57,577 nucleotides of DNA. It comes from Zygnema cylindricum. Its lineage: Eukaryota > Streptophyta > Zygnematophyceae > Zygnematales > Zygnemataceae. Every line of letters starts with the position of its first letter. Positions within the stretch are counted from its first letter, which is position 1. The stretch spans positions 1-57,577 of the forward strand of contig JBBHKE010003544.1 in NCBI GenBank assembly GCA_037447655.1, given 5' to 3'. The position numbers and the translations under genes are program-made. Below, piece after piece: positions 1-10,726 of this stretch. The notes below the pieces were generated by a model, which worked only from the letters and a program-made list of their open reading frames with translations, did not search any database and had not been told where the DNA came from.

Positions 1-19
1 AGAGAGAGAGAGAGAGGGA

Positions 20-52
<33 letters not shown>
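1..52. repeat. AG microsatellite
   Basis: An (AG)n tract with two GGG interruptions, cut by the window edge. It is the LTR-internal microsatellite of the E family; sister tracts lie at 45425-45442, 57140-57156 and 57510-57557 with very different lengths. Confidence 0.95.
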
Positions 53-55
<3 letters not shown>

Positions 56-895
56 AAAAGACACGCCATGGCTGTCGCCTTCTTTAGAAGGTGTTAGATT
101 GAAGTAGAGGGCATCAGAATGTGTTAGATTGAAGTAGAGGGCATTTTACCAAAATGTTACCCTGGACCGGATTGAACCAAGGTCTTGTGGAATTGGATTG
201 GCCTAACGACTTAACCAATGTGTCGTTGAAGAAACGATACACTCATTATGCTTGATACATACTTTAATTATGACACGACGGCTAATTCACACCAAACTGA
301 CGAAGAGGCGCATGTGAAACAATTCATGCACGGACGCGAATCCGAACTGTGTAAATTTAATTGATCGCATGACCGTCGTTGCAGCTTCCACCCGGAATGA
401 GATTTAAGTGGCCTTTCGAGATAGCGTCATGCGATGCCACGTGGTGCCACATTATTTGATACTTGAGAAGATGGGAGGAGGAACCATGGCTCCTGATTTG
501 ACAGGCGTCACCTTGAAGGCCATGCCGTACAATGGCTGTAATATAAGTACATCGGGCACTGTACCTTCTTGGAATATACAGTGTTCCTATTGGACTAGGG
601 TTTAGTAGTAAGTATAAGTGAGTAGGCAGACTAGGACTTAGTGAAATTTTGGTATCTCTCTCTAAGAGAGTTTGTAACTATAAAGGTCATCTTTAACTAG
701 CCATTACTTAGTGCTCAAGGGAGCAAATTCACTAATTCTTTTTGCGTTTGGCTCAAGGGAGTCGGGTTCTCACAGTTGTGAGGGTGGTCAGAATACTTAT
801 TTACTAGGGTGGTAAATATTCATTGGGAAAGAGAAACGGACATACATTATCATAGAGGCTTTTCATAGGTTGCCCCATTGACCCACAGAATTGCA
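1..895 (+). mobile_element. E1 5' LTR, truncated by the window edge
   Basis: This is the LTR of a degenerate copia element of the E family. It aligns with the E2 LTR (45374-46033 plus 52442-52689): AG microsatellite, CCATGGCTG, a G-box at 435-444, the AGATGGGAGGAGGAAC block, and the closing region with CTCAAGGGAGCAAATTC. The true LTR start lies left of the window. The 3' edge is set at the CA of TTGCA (894-895), by analogy with E2. No intact primer-binding site follows, so a deletion runs into gag. A 65-codon ORF at 408-605 lies inside the LTR and is not a gene. Confidence 0.75.
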
Positions 896-1735
896 CCTGG
901 AAGTGGGAAAAAATAGTGGGGATGAATTTGGTAAGGGAGAACACTCTGGATATAAAGAGAGGCAGTCCAAGTGTACATGTTTTGGCAGCGAAAACTTATT
1001 GGAGGAATCATGGTGATCGCCCCCCTAGATATGATTGCAAAGTTTTTAGTGGGAAAGGAAAATAGGGAATGAATTTCGATGGAAAAAAATATATTATTTT
1101 TCAAAAAGTCGAGGCACTATATAGCACATTCTAACCGGCTTGCAGCCTAAGGATTAAAGATTGGCAAACTAATGTGATCGAAAGGGGGAAAAACATGGCT
1201 TTTGTCACACAAGTTCACGGAGATCAAGACCAAAGAGAAGGTAGAGTCGGAGGAACTACTTCTGAATAACAAGTTAGATGACAAACACGTGGATATTATG
1301 AGGAAACAAAGATATTCCTTAATAGCCTGAAAGAAAACGGAGGAAGGATGGATCATCGACTTCGGAGCATCAATGCATATGTGCCGAGATAAAAGGTTGT
1401 TTACAAAACTTAGGAAAATCCCTTAAGTTGATATTGAGCTAGGGGATGGGAGGATAGTAACAACTAACCTAGTTGGGTTAGTTGATTTTACAGTGCAACT
1501 GGATAGGAAAGTATCAATTGTAATTTTTTCGGATGTATTGTATATCCCAAAGTTCAGCAAAAATATGATCTTAAGTGCTAAATTGGATAACATGGATTTT
1601 GACAATCATAATAGCGAGGGAATAATGACTATTAGCTTCAAAGATGAGATCTACTTCATAGTTGAAAACAGTAGGCAATGGATGTTTTGCATTGTTTTGA
1701 GTAGTGGCAAACAAAGTTTTATATGTCTATGTTAA
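896..1735 (+). pseudogene. E1 gag C-terminus and protease, decayed
   Basis: A remnant of copia gag-protease. Position 896 picks up in mid-gag, matching E2 near 53400, so about 0.7 kb of gag is missing. A ruined zinc knuckle lies near 1095-1130. The protease core reads WIIDFGASMHMC near 1350-1385, where the catalytic D-S-G has become D-F-G. It continues with LFTKLRKIP, GDGRIVTTNLVG and LYIPKFSKN. A stop interrupts near 1423, and the 80-codon open stretch at 1493-1735 is the distal protease. No functional product is expected. Confidence 0.8.
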
Positions 1736-2394
1736 TGATGTATTGTTATGGCATAAGAGATTGCAACATGTTCATGTAAACATGCTAAGGAAATTGAGTT
1801 CCAAGGGAACTACAAAGGGAATGCATCTTTGGGGTAGAATGAGAATTGATCACTGTAGTGGGTGTGCACAAGGCAATGAACGCAAGTTGTCATTTCCAAA
1901 ACCTTCCAGCTTTGGAGGGGAAAAAGTAATGGATTTGGTACACACTGATGTATGGGAGCTAGCTAGAGTCTTTTCTGCCGGAGGGCAGAGGTATATGTTA
2001 ACTATTAAAAATGTTTGGTCTCGGTATTTTTGCGTAGACTTTATAAGAACTAAGTCTGAAGTATTCTTGGCTTTCAAAAAATATAAAAAAATAGAGCAAA
2101 AATCTCCATGAGACACCCTTTAAAAGAACATTTATGGGGGGGGAATATACTCTAAACAAATTGAAGGAGTTTCTTAAGAAATAGGGTATCAAACACAAGA
2201 AAATTGTACCTTGTAGCCCACAACAGAATTGGGTAGCTGAGAGATAAAATAAAACACTACGAGATGGTGCTAAATGCATGCTAAGTGATAAAAAAATTGG
2301 TAATTCATTTTGGTCTGAGGCGATAAGATGTGCTAACTACCTCAAAAATAGAGTCGTTACATCAACAATGAAAGATGAAACTCCATATGAAAGG
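1736..2394 (+). pseudogene. E1 integrase remnant
   Basis: The open stretch to 2111 has the pre-integrase motif LWHKRLQHVH, the zinc-binding CSGCAQG, then HTDVWE, which keeps the first catalytic Asp. After 2111 the frame collapses, but KIGNSFW..CANYLKNRV..TPYERF can still be read at about 2290-2394. The element is cut there by a B-family LTR. The missing parts of pol (integrase C-terminus, RT, RNase H) are not found in this window. Confidence 0.8.
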
Positions 2395-2700
2395 TTTAGA
2401 AATTAATGGTTTTTTTTAGTATTTTCTAGGTTTGAACTTGTAAAAATAAATGCAGAAAAGAAGCACAGGTAGTCTGCCTCTAACTCCTTCCTTCAAACCC
2501 CCACACTTGTCGTAGTTACTGAAGGTTAGAAGGGGAGCTAGAGCCATGGTTGCCTATGCTGCCCATTTAGAGATAACCAACAATTTTTAGTAGGTTTACC
2601 AAAAAGGTACTTGACGGACCCATGATTTGATCTGGTACCTACCGGCCGTCAAAGTCAACAATAGTTGTTAGCTTTGTCTTATAGTCTAAGATATGTGTTG
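2395..2700 (+). mobile_element. B-family LTR fragment (+)
   Basis: The start matches the B LTR terminus TGTAGAAATTAATGG (here TTTAGAAATT) and interrupts the integrase frame of E1. It contains the conserved LTR hairpin (2478-2543) and the CCATGG block. It is itself interrupted at 2701 by the minus-strand B1 LTR. The remaining two thirds are not visible on the right side of B1. Confidence 0.75.
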
Positions 2701-3712
2701 TGCAATTTTGAGACCTCCACAGGTCCTCAAAATAGGCAGCTCACACGAAACCACTAGGATAACCTGGACCCCTTTATGTTTAAACAAAAAAAATTGCCAC
2801 CTTGGTAGATAAAAACTTTGACCACCTTCACCCCTATAAAAGAAGACTCCCTTGAGTTGATAGCAAAAAGAATGTCTGAATTTTCACCCCTGAGCATTAA
2901 ATTATAGCTGTTCAAAGGTGTTAAATATATACATATGGCCTTTGGGGGAGAGGGCTTCCCCAAAAAAACTTAAGTCGTATGATCCTACTCACATCATCAT
3001 TAAGTACATAACGTACATAGAAATTACGATAGCCGCAGTACTTTATGTACGGATATATACGGGACTACTCTCGATCTGCCATCTGGCACAAATATCGTTG
3101 CGGTTCCGTCTCTTTCTTCTCTAGCATTATATAAGATGGTGACACGTATCAATTTTCCTCCAATTTGGCAAAGAGCCACCAAAATAGCCTTTCTGATATG
3201 CCGACACTCACGCATGCCATCTTTTTGTAATTCAGCGATCAACAATGGCCGTTTGTTCTTGACGGCGCGCCAAATCTTCTTTCCGGCCGTTGAATTTCTA
3301 CGAGCGTCTTCTTTTTTCACTTTGTATGATTTCCGTTGAAATTCTACGAACGTCGTCCTTTTTCCGGTTCCGTGTTTTTGCCATTAAGTGAAATAAATAT
3401 GCTTTAAAGTTTTACCAAATACCGTATGTGTAACGTTTGAACAACGACTTAGTGGATACGGCGTATGCCTACAATTGTATTCTACAGGACCTAGGAACGA
3501 ATCTAAGTCTATCTATAAATTTTGATAAAAGGACTCTCTCTCTAGACAGCATGGGTAGCCATGGCTCTAGCTCCCTCTCTAACCTTCAGTGACTGCGACA
3601 AGTGTGGGAGATGAAGAGAAGAGTTAGAGGCAAATCGCCTCTGCTTCTTTTGTGCATTTTATTTTAAATGTTCAGACATAGAAAATACTAAAAAGAACCA
3701 TTAATTTCTACA
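2701..3712 (-). mobile_element. B1 3' LTR
   Basis: On the minus strand it begins TGTAGAAATTAATGG and ends CTCAAAATTGCA. It is 1012 bp, followed internally by a degraded polypurine tract. It pairs with the truncated 5' LTR at 26537-27082, which shares CAATTTTGAG at its end and the block ending TTCTTGACG. The left flank 2696-2700 is TGTTG; a matching duplication could not be checked because the right LTR is cut. Confidence 0.85.
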
Positions 3713-5430
3713 ATCCCTTTATTTTCTAGTTACTATTCAATTTAAGATCACACTTCTCCCTGCAAAAAAATATTTTAGGGGAAAGCACAGGTTTGGTCAT
3801 TAGATCTGCTACCATTTCACTATCTGGTCTATACTCTAAACTGAATATTTTGTCTTCTACCTTCTCTTTAACAAAGCTAATTTTAATGTCCATATGTTTC
3901 GCTTTAACGTGGTGTTTATGATTGGCAAAAATGACAATGGCTGCCTGATTATCACAAAACACTTTTTGGACACCACTCTTAGGATGACCAAGCTCACCAA
4001 AGAAAGACTTGACCCACATTAATTCTTTTACAGCAGACCAAGAGGCCGTTTACTCTGCCTCCATGGTGGACTGAGCAATGACCTTTTGCTACTTGGTGCT
4101 CCAGCAACAAGCCCCATCACCCACATAGAATACGTACCAAGACGCGCATCTTCTCATAGGAGCATCTCATAGCTGGCATCACTCCAAGTGGTGATGTCGA
4201 TATTGTTCCCACCCAAATGCAACCATCAATCCCTAGTCCCTATGAGATATCTAAACACTCTCTTAGTTCCTTCTTAATCTTTCTTAGTGGGAGCATTAAG
4301 ACTCATACTTAGTACTCCTACAACTTCGGCTATATTTGGCCGTGTACAATTCATAAAATATATTAGGTTGCAAACTACCTGTCTATAAGGAATTGCTTTA
4401 ATAAATCTCTTCTCTTCAGGGCCTCACTCATCATCCAAGATTATAACACTCTATTCCACACTCCCTTCACTTCCTTTCTTTAGTTCTATTGGAGTGGTAC
4501 AACTATTAGCCTTGTCCATTTGGAATCTTTCTAACATGTTTCCAATGGCCTCCTTTTGAGTTAATCTGATTATCTTTCTACCAGTGTCTCTCTCTACCTA
4601 AATTCCCAAAATTTACTTTGCCTCTCCCATATCCCTTATCTCAAATCTACCTTTTAGATCCGTTTTCAACTTATTAATCTTATATATAGATTTATTTAAA
4701 AGAAGCAAATCATCAACATAAATTGCAATGAAGATCATTTCTTCCTCATCTTTAAGAAAATAAATTGAGTGTTTTGAGCTGATCCGAATATATCCTAAAC
4801 TTGTAAGAAACTCGTTGAGCTTCTTATTTTATTGCCAGGGCACCAGTTCCAGCCCATACAAATATTTGATCAATTGGCATACCTTGCTCTCCTCCCTTTG
4901 CTCCACAAATCTTTCAGACTGTCGCATAAAAATCTCTTCTTCCAACTCTCTATGTAGGAAGGCCGTCTTGATGTCCATTTGATGTAGTTCCATGTCTTCT
5001 GCTGCCGCCACACTGAGAAGTATCCAGACGGAGGGAAACCTGACGACCGGGGCAAATGTCTCCTCGTAGTCTATTCTGTCCTTTTGAGTGAATCCTTTAG
5101 CCACTAAACAAGCCTTCTAGCGCTAATGGTGTTATCCGGGTTAAGTTTCAATTTAAATAGCCATTTACACCCAATTTGTTTTTTGTCAAGAGGACAGTCT
5201 ATTAGCTTCCATGTATCTTCCGCCATAATCGAGGCAATTTCGTCATTAATGGTTGTCTTCCATCGGTTCCCTTGAAGACAATTCATTACCTCATTATAGG
5301 TTTGAGGTTCATCGGGGTGAGACAATATGGTTACCTTGTTCTTAACTTGTTTCTCTTGTAGTCTTTTGCTGCTTTTTCTTCCTCCCTCAAACTCTGTTAC
5401 CAAAATAGACGGGTGTTGTGGATTCTTCAA
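3713..5430 (-). pseudogene. B1 reverse transcriptase and RNase H, decayed
   Basis: From high to low coordinates: linker and RT start (5430-5104; NDEIASIMAEDTWKL, GCKWLFKLKLNPDNT), RT core (5104-4829; DYEETFAPVVRFPS, LHQMDIKTAFLH), a YVDD-type active site near 4700-4715, and RNase H (about 4300-3726; VFCDNQAA, AKHMDIKISFVKEK). Stops and frameshifts separate the blocks. This is the 3' half of B1 pol, next to its 3' LTR. No product is expected. Confidence 0.85.
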
Positions 5431-6745
5431 GCAATTTTGACTTCTCCCCTATTCCTTGATTCATGTTCTATTTCCACCACGTCTTTCGCTTCGGTTCGAG
5501 TTGATACAAAGGGTTCTATGGTTGAGTTTTCTTGATTTGATTTGTTCCTATAAGATCATGATCTTCTTGGAAAATTGGATAGTAAGGAAGCTCAAAGTCA
5601 TCAAATTCTTTTGACTCAAATCTGATTTTGACTCTCTTTGTATCCTTAAAGGGATCTATAGATCTCCTTTCATCCATAACCACTAGATGATTCAGTAGGG
5701 TTATATCTTCTCTCTTACGATCATAGACTTTATATCCCTTTACATCTTCACCATATCCTCGCAGATATCTTTGTTTTCCTTTTAGATATAACTTCCAATT
5801 TGACTGATCTGAGTTTAGACTGAACACTTGACTACCAAAACATTTAAGTGTGAAAAATCTGGTTTTCGGCCGGTCCATCTCTCATAAGGAGTTCGGCCTT
5901 TAATTGCCAAAGTAAGAACTCTATTTTTGAGATAATTTGCACAGTTTATAGTTTCGGGCCAAAATCTCTTTCATATCTTTTTATCTGACAGCATACTACT
6001 CGCACTCTCACTTAGTGTTCTATTTAACCTCTCGGCTACATTATTCTGCTCAAGATTTTCAAGAACTGTGTTTTGGTGTTGCACTCCATCTTCTGTCAAA
6101 AAACCCTCAAACTGATTGGAGGGATACTCTCCCCCATTATCACTCTTTAATCTCTTAATAAAGGTTTCATGGAGTTTCTCACTCCCTGCCTTATATTCCT
6201 CAAAAACCTGTGGGGCCCCTGATTAATTTTTTAAAAAATGCATTCTAAAACACCGAGACCATTCGTTAGTGATTGTCATCATAAACCTCTTACCCCCGGG
6301 TGAAAGCACTTTGGCCGTTTCCATAATATCAATGTGTACAAGTCAAAAAAATTCTATTTTTTATAAGTGGCTTCTTTTGGGAAGGGTAACCTATGTTCCA
6401 TACCTTGAGCATAACCACTACAATCACTTAGTTTTTTACTTTCTCCAAACTGAATTCCTTCCACTATTCCTCTATTTTTCATTTCTTTCAACTTATGTAA
6501 ATGCACATGTCCAAGCCTCTTATGCCACAACATAATATGATAAACATCAGCATAATAAAGTTTCTTTTTTTCATTTGTTAAGATCAACCAAAACATCTCT
6601 TGGCTACCTTTTGCAGCAGTGAAATAAACTTCCTCCTCAAAGCTAGCAGAAGAGGTTAATTTCCTAATGTTAGTCTCAAAAACATTATCATCTAACACAA
6701 ACGTTGAGATGAGGTTTTGGTTTAGCTATAGAATAAACAACATGT
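5431..6745 (-). pseudogene. B1 integrase, decayed
   Basis: It reads on the minus strand through the pre-integrase motif LWHKRLGHVHLHKL and CSGYAQG (6698-6354), then integrase remnants around 6300-5880 and the C-terminal stretch FTLKCFGSQVF to PYYPIFQEDHD (5878-5516). The zinc-binding CSGCAQG is altered to CSGYAQG, which would lose a metal ligand. The catalytic core is split among frames. Confidence 0.8.
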
Positions 6746-7310
6746 TAGAGAATATCACTATGGATGTCTTCCCCTCCACTTAAACTTTCAGATCTATCGA
6801 TCTTACCAAAGCAATAGTGACTACCCTCCAATACCCATACTTTATCATTACAGTGGGAATATTTCTCATATTATTGAACAGGTGTTTATCCTTACACATA
6901 TGCATGGAGGCACCGCAATCCACAATCCCACCTCCTTCGCCTTTCAAACCTCTAAAAGCACATTTATACTTTCGAGGAATTTCGACCTCACTGTTCGCCT
7001 CTAACTCCTCATCTAAAAAGAGCTCATCGTCCTCGTCCTCGGATTCCTCCTAACGTACGTATGTCATAAGATCTTTTCTATTTCTTCTTGGAGGTCCACC
7101 AATCTGCCCCTTGTTTAACAACAGTTTGGTTAGAAGAGTGCATTCCGCCATATAGTTCTTTGGTTTCTTACAAAAATGACACAAACCCTTGGGAGCATTT
7201 TGTCCAAATTCATCGGTCTGATTTTTTTGCCCACCTCTATAATTTTTGACCTGTTTTATGGAATCCTTTGTCCTCCAACCAGGCCCCGACTGCCAACGCT
7301 TGCCCACTCT
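6746..7310 (-). pseudogene. B1 zinc knuckle and protease, decayed
   Basis: The 85-codon block 7307-7050 ends gag with a CCHC-like CHFCKKPKNYMAEC (His position altered), followed by basic and acidic segments. The protease region (about 6960-6750) still encodes a DCGASMHMC-like site, where the usual D-S-G has become D-C-G. This is the same order as in B7 (49229-50635), which served as the guide. Confidence 0.75.
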
Positions 7311-8032
7311 TTCCTCCTTTTTGGATCTCTATTGTATTCTCTTGAACGAGAATCATTCCTACCACTGAATTCCATATCTACCTTAAGTTCGGCAAGTCCT
7401 ACATATGGTTGACTATATTTTTGAACTCATCTAGTAACTTCATGAGCAAGCAGTTTACCTTTCATTTTTCACATTCTAATTTTCTAGCACTTTCTAGCCC
7501 CATGAAAAGTGTTGCGAGCTCATTACAAAAATCCAACATCTTCCCCCCTTTATATACATATGATTTTATTTTCTGATCAGCCAACCGCTGTTGGTGAATT
7601 GTACCGCTTTGGTACATTGCTATGAGAACCACCAAAAGATCAGATGCCCTATCAACTTGTAAATGAGGAGATGCAACCCCTTGAGCAAGATGGCGGAGGA
7701 TGAAGTGCTTTGCCGCCATATTGTTATAGTCCCAAGTATCAATATCATTCTCATCGTTCCTTAGAAGAGGTGACATGAATCCTGAACCGGTTGCTATAGG
7801 GGCGATGGTCTCCTTCTCATTTCTTTAGTCAACCACCCTGCCTTCTTTTGTCTCCTCCGTTGGGGATAACTCTGCATCACAGGTGAATCTGCTTCCCCCA
7901 AACCCTGAAAGGTTGCCTAGACTGGATGGACTCCTCACCCTTCCATTCACTATTCCCCAAAACCTTTCCTCACCAAGAGTTCGTGTTAGCATGCATACCC
8001 AATACATGAAGCCAATTCCATTAAAAATGGAC
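7311..8032 (-). pseudogene. B1 gag N-terminal half, decayed
   Basis: Open blocks at 7776-7462 and 8007-7825 encode gag-type sequence: FILRHLAQG, ASDLLVVLIAMYQSGTIHQQ, MLDFCNELATLFMGLESA, and upstream NGIGFMYW and ERFWGIVNGR. The gag start and primer site lie on the far side of B2, at 26512-26536. B2 therefore inserted at codons coding the PIFNG motif of B1 gag. Confidence 0.8.
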
Positions 8033-8107
8033 TATAGAAATTAATAGGTCTTTTTAGATTTTTTTAGGTCTAATATTTAATGCAGAAAAGAAGCCGAGAC
8101 AGTCTAC

Positions 8108-8172
8108 CTCTAACTCTTCTCTTCAGCTCCCACACTTGTCACAGTCACTGAAGGTTGAAGAGGGAGATAGAG
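8108..8172 (+). other. Conserved LTR hairpin (example copy)
   Basis: Inverted repeat: the left arm CTCTAACTCTTCTCTTCA pairs with the right arm TGAAGAGGGAGATAGAG around a roughly 30-nt loop containing CACACTTGTC.CAGTCACTG. The loop is more conserved than the arms across B LTRs, and arm bases change in pairs. Comparable copies: 2478-2543, 25542-25605, 27151-27216, 30190-30255, 43384-43442 (+) and 46932-46996, 52305-52369 (-). Confidence 0.7.
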
Positions 8173-8606
8173 CCATGGCTGCCTATGCTATCCAAAGAGA
8201 GACATGCAAATGTTTTTAGTAGGTTTACTAAAAGGGTACCTGACAGACCCAAGATTTGATCCTTGTACCTACCGTTTCTTAAGTTAGGTGATAGCGGTTA
8301 GCTTTATCCTACAAGTCTAGGATCAGTGTTGAGACATATAGGGTTTGACAAATACTGACATTGCTATGTGTGAACTAATTCATTTAACAAAACTATATAC
8401 GTCGTGCGTACATAGAGTTTTGTAAAGTACAGAGTAGCGTGCGCTTGTGAAACTTATATCGCGCATTTTGTTTTGACATCGAAACAATTATCGCACAAGG
8501 AAATATGACGTCTACGATTGAAACCGAGTTTTGATCATACGGCGCGAAGGATGCCAAGATCGCGAAATAGGTTTTTGGCGGTTTGCGGTCAAACGCCACA
8601 TCGATT

Positions 8607-8617
8607 GACACGTGGCA
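8607..8617 (+). promoter_or_regulatory. G-box (ACGT core) in B2 5' LTR
   Basis: GACACGTGGCA, the classic plant bZIP/bHLH-type G-box. The same 11-mer occurs at the same LTR position at 26041-26051 and 43877-43887 (+) and 46499-46509 and 51872-51882 (-). Related forms lie in the E LTRs (435-444; 45804-45813). Confidence 0.55.
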
Positions 8618-9062
8618 CAATCACATTGGATTACGTCATCTCCGGGGATTACTGGAACAAATATGAATATGACATGTGTCGAATTGTTGGCCATGTTGTA
8701 CAATTGCTGTACAAAAAGTACATCGGCACTTGTACCTTTATGAACGACACAATATTATGATTCGTGCCGTACTTCAGTAGATCGAGATTTAGAGAGAGAT
8801 AGGACTTAGAAAAATGTGGTAGATAGGACCCTCTCTCCTAGAGAGCTTCAATTCAAAAGCTCAACTTTGACCCTCTATAACTTACTGCTCAAGGGTGCAA
8901 ATTTATAGATTCTTTTTGGTATCAACTCACGAGAGTCTTCCCTTAACTAAGATGAAGGTGGTTAGAGTTTTTGTCCACCAGGCTAGCAGTTATTATTGCT
9001 GAAACACAAAGTGGTCAGGGTTATCGTTGAAGCTTCGTGTGAGCTGCCTACTCTAAGGACCT

Positions 9063-9772
9063 ATGGAGGTCTCAGAGTTGCAGGTTATGGGCCAACCCTC
9101 TAGGGTACCCATCTTCAATGTAACTGGCTTTATATATTGGGAAAGTTTGATGATATGAGCTCTATGTGAGAAAAGGTTTTGGGGAATATTGAGTGGACGG
9201 GTGAGGCGTTCATCTAGGCTTGGGATCCCTCCACGGTTTATAGAAATTAGATTCACCAAAGATGCAGATCCATCTCCAACAGAGGAGACAAAAGAAGAGG
9301 AAGTAGTGGACAAAGGAAAGAGAAGGAAACGGTCACACCAATAGTTACCACTTCGGCATTCATGTCACCTATTCGAAGGAACAAAAAGAATGATAGCGAT
9401 ACTTGGGACTATGAGAATATGGCGGCAAAGTATTTCATCTTCCACCATCATACTCAATGGCTTGCATCTCCTCATTTGCAAGTAGAGAGGGCATCCGATC
9501 TTTGGGTGGCTCTCATAGAGATGTACTGAAATGGTACGATTCAACAAAAGCAGTTGGCTGATCAAAAATTAACGCATATGTATACAAGGGGGGGAAAATG
9601 TTGGATTTTTGTAATGAGCTTGCAACACTTTTCATGGAGCTAAAGAGTGCTAGAAATGTAGAAACAGAAAAGATGAAGGTTAACTGCTTGCTCAGAAGTT
9701 ACCATATGAATTCGATAACATAGTCAACCGTGTGCAGCCTTTCCGGATTCTAGGTGGATATGGAATTCAGTG
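9063..9772 (+). pseudogene. B2 gag, first part
   Basis: The reading frame starts at ATG 9063 inside the LTR and crosses the LTR edge and primer site: it reads MEVSELQVMGQPSRVPIFN, then FIYWESL, ERFWGILSGR and GKMLDFCNELATLFMELKSAR. Several stops and frameshifts break it. At 9772 it is interrupted by A1 and resumes at 21311: the junction sequence GGAATTCAGTGGTAGG continues into GACGATTCTCG, as in the uninterrupted B7 copy. This is a Gag structural-protein remnant. Confidence 0.85.
9083..9093 (+). other. B2 primer-binding site (half-tRNA type)
   Basis: GGTTATGGGCC follows the LTR end directly. It is complementary to the anticodon stem-loop of eukaryotic initiator tRNA-Met (GGCCCAUAACC), not to the tRNA 3' end. 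This is the arrangement known for Drosophila copia, primed by a cleaved 5' half of that tRNA. Confidence 0.75.
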
Positions 9773-9777
9773 GTAGG
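9773..9777. repeat. Target-site duplication GTAGG (left of A1)
   Basis: An exact match to 21306-21310, flanking the A1 element; it proves that 9778-21305 is one insertion. Confidence 0.95.
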
Positions 9778-10631
9778 TATTGTTCTACAACCACCTAAGC
9801 AGGTGGAGGAGCAGCAGTAGTAGTAGAAGTAGACATGATACACTCTCAAAAGCTATCAAGAATCCTACCAAACAGCTGTTCTTAAGTGATCACCAATTCT
9901 TATACAAGCATCCAAATCTCACAAAACTCTATCAGAATATAGAGTAACATAAACACTGACAACTCCCAAAGTTTCAGCACAATTGACCCAACAACACTCA
10001 AGATATAATACTCAGAAGTTTCCCAAAAACTGTCTGCAGTTTTACTACTTGGAAGTCTGGATACATAAAAATGTTCTAAGTCCTAAGTCTTATACTTTCG
10101 GTGTTCTACCGCCGATAACAGTGTACCTAAGAGGTACGTCCAGAATCAACCCACCTACTGAGATCTACGTGTTCTTGATCGTGCCAACCCAATCTATCAT
10201 TGTACAGTCAATATTACTCAGAATCTATGTTAAGTTACTGTACAAATACTTGTCGGTTAAGTCACTTGTGATACTCTTATGAATCTCGTCCGTTGACTAG
10301 ATTCATATCTATCGCAGCTGCGTTGTCCTGTACCGGATCACATTTATATCACCCGCGGCTGCGGTGTACTGCACCAAATCATATCCAAGATAGTAGCAGC
10401 TGCGTTGTCTGTACGGATCTTATCCAAAGTGACCGCAGCTGCGTTTGTCCTGTCAATATCGCTGCTTTGCTGCTGCGCTGCTCTGCTGCTGCGCTGCTCT
10501 GCTGCTGCGCTGCTGCGCAGCTCTGCTGTATAGCAGATGCGCTGCTCTTCCGTATAGCAGCTGCGCTGCTGTCTGTATAGTTGCTGCGCTGCTGCGCTGC
10601 TCTGAGACTGAGAGCTTTCCAAAAGACAACA
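9778..10631 (-). mobile_element. A1 3' LTR
   Basis: 854 bp, minus-strand TGTTGTCTTTTGG...GTAGAACAATA (terminal CA changed to TA). Its partner at 20468-21305 is 838 bp; I count roughly 16-20 substitutions between them by eye (about 2%), plus one extra copy of a 16-bp CTG-rich unit here. The polypurine tract (minus-strand TTAGGGGAG, 10632-10640) adjoins it on the internal side. Confidence 0.95.
10315..10610. repeat. CAGCTG-centred repeats and CTG-rich array in A1 LTR
   Basis: Four spaced copies of a CGCAGCTGCGTTGTC-like motif about 40 bp apart (10315, 10362, 10406 and 10434 regions), then a dense GCTGCGCTGCTCTGCT array at about 10460-10610. Both strands are open across the array because the unit lacks stops; the Ala/Leu/Cys- and Ser/Gln-rich ORFs there are artefacts. 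The same structure, one unit shorter, is at 21002-21280. Confidence 0.85.
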
Positions 10632-10726
10632 CTCCCCTAAAGCTTTAGACTCAGTATACCAGCGCAGCTGCAGTGATAAACTAGCGCTGTATCGCAGCAT
10701 AGCAATATAGCAGTGCAGCAATTCAA

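Larger units (their letters stand above)
8033..9082 (+). mobile_element. B2 5' LTR
   Basis: 1050 bp from TATAGAAATTAAT (terminal TG changed to TA) to CTCAGAGTTGCA. It is the partner of the 3' LTR at 25467-26511. It contains a hairpin (8108-8172), a G-box GACACGTGGCA (8607-8617), and the conserved CTGCTCAAGGGTGCAAATT block near the 3' end. It is inserted in B1 gag. The flanks (TGGAC left, CACCC right) show no clean target duplication, so a few bases were probably lost. Confidence 0.9.

Noticed and set aside
9053-9313. 86-codon minus-strand ORF, repeated near 41235-41519 and 51006-51437 on plus
   Set aside because: Its recurrence follows from lying antisense to B gag; the sense strand carries the Gag motifs.
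10293-10721. ORFs rich in Ala, Leu and Cys (+) or Ser and Gln (-)
   Set aside because: They are readings of the CTG-rich LTR array, present on both strands and in both A1 LTRs, with no domain.
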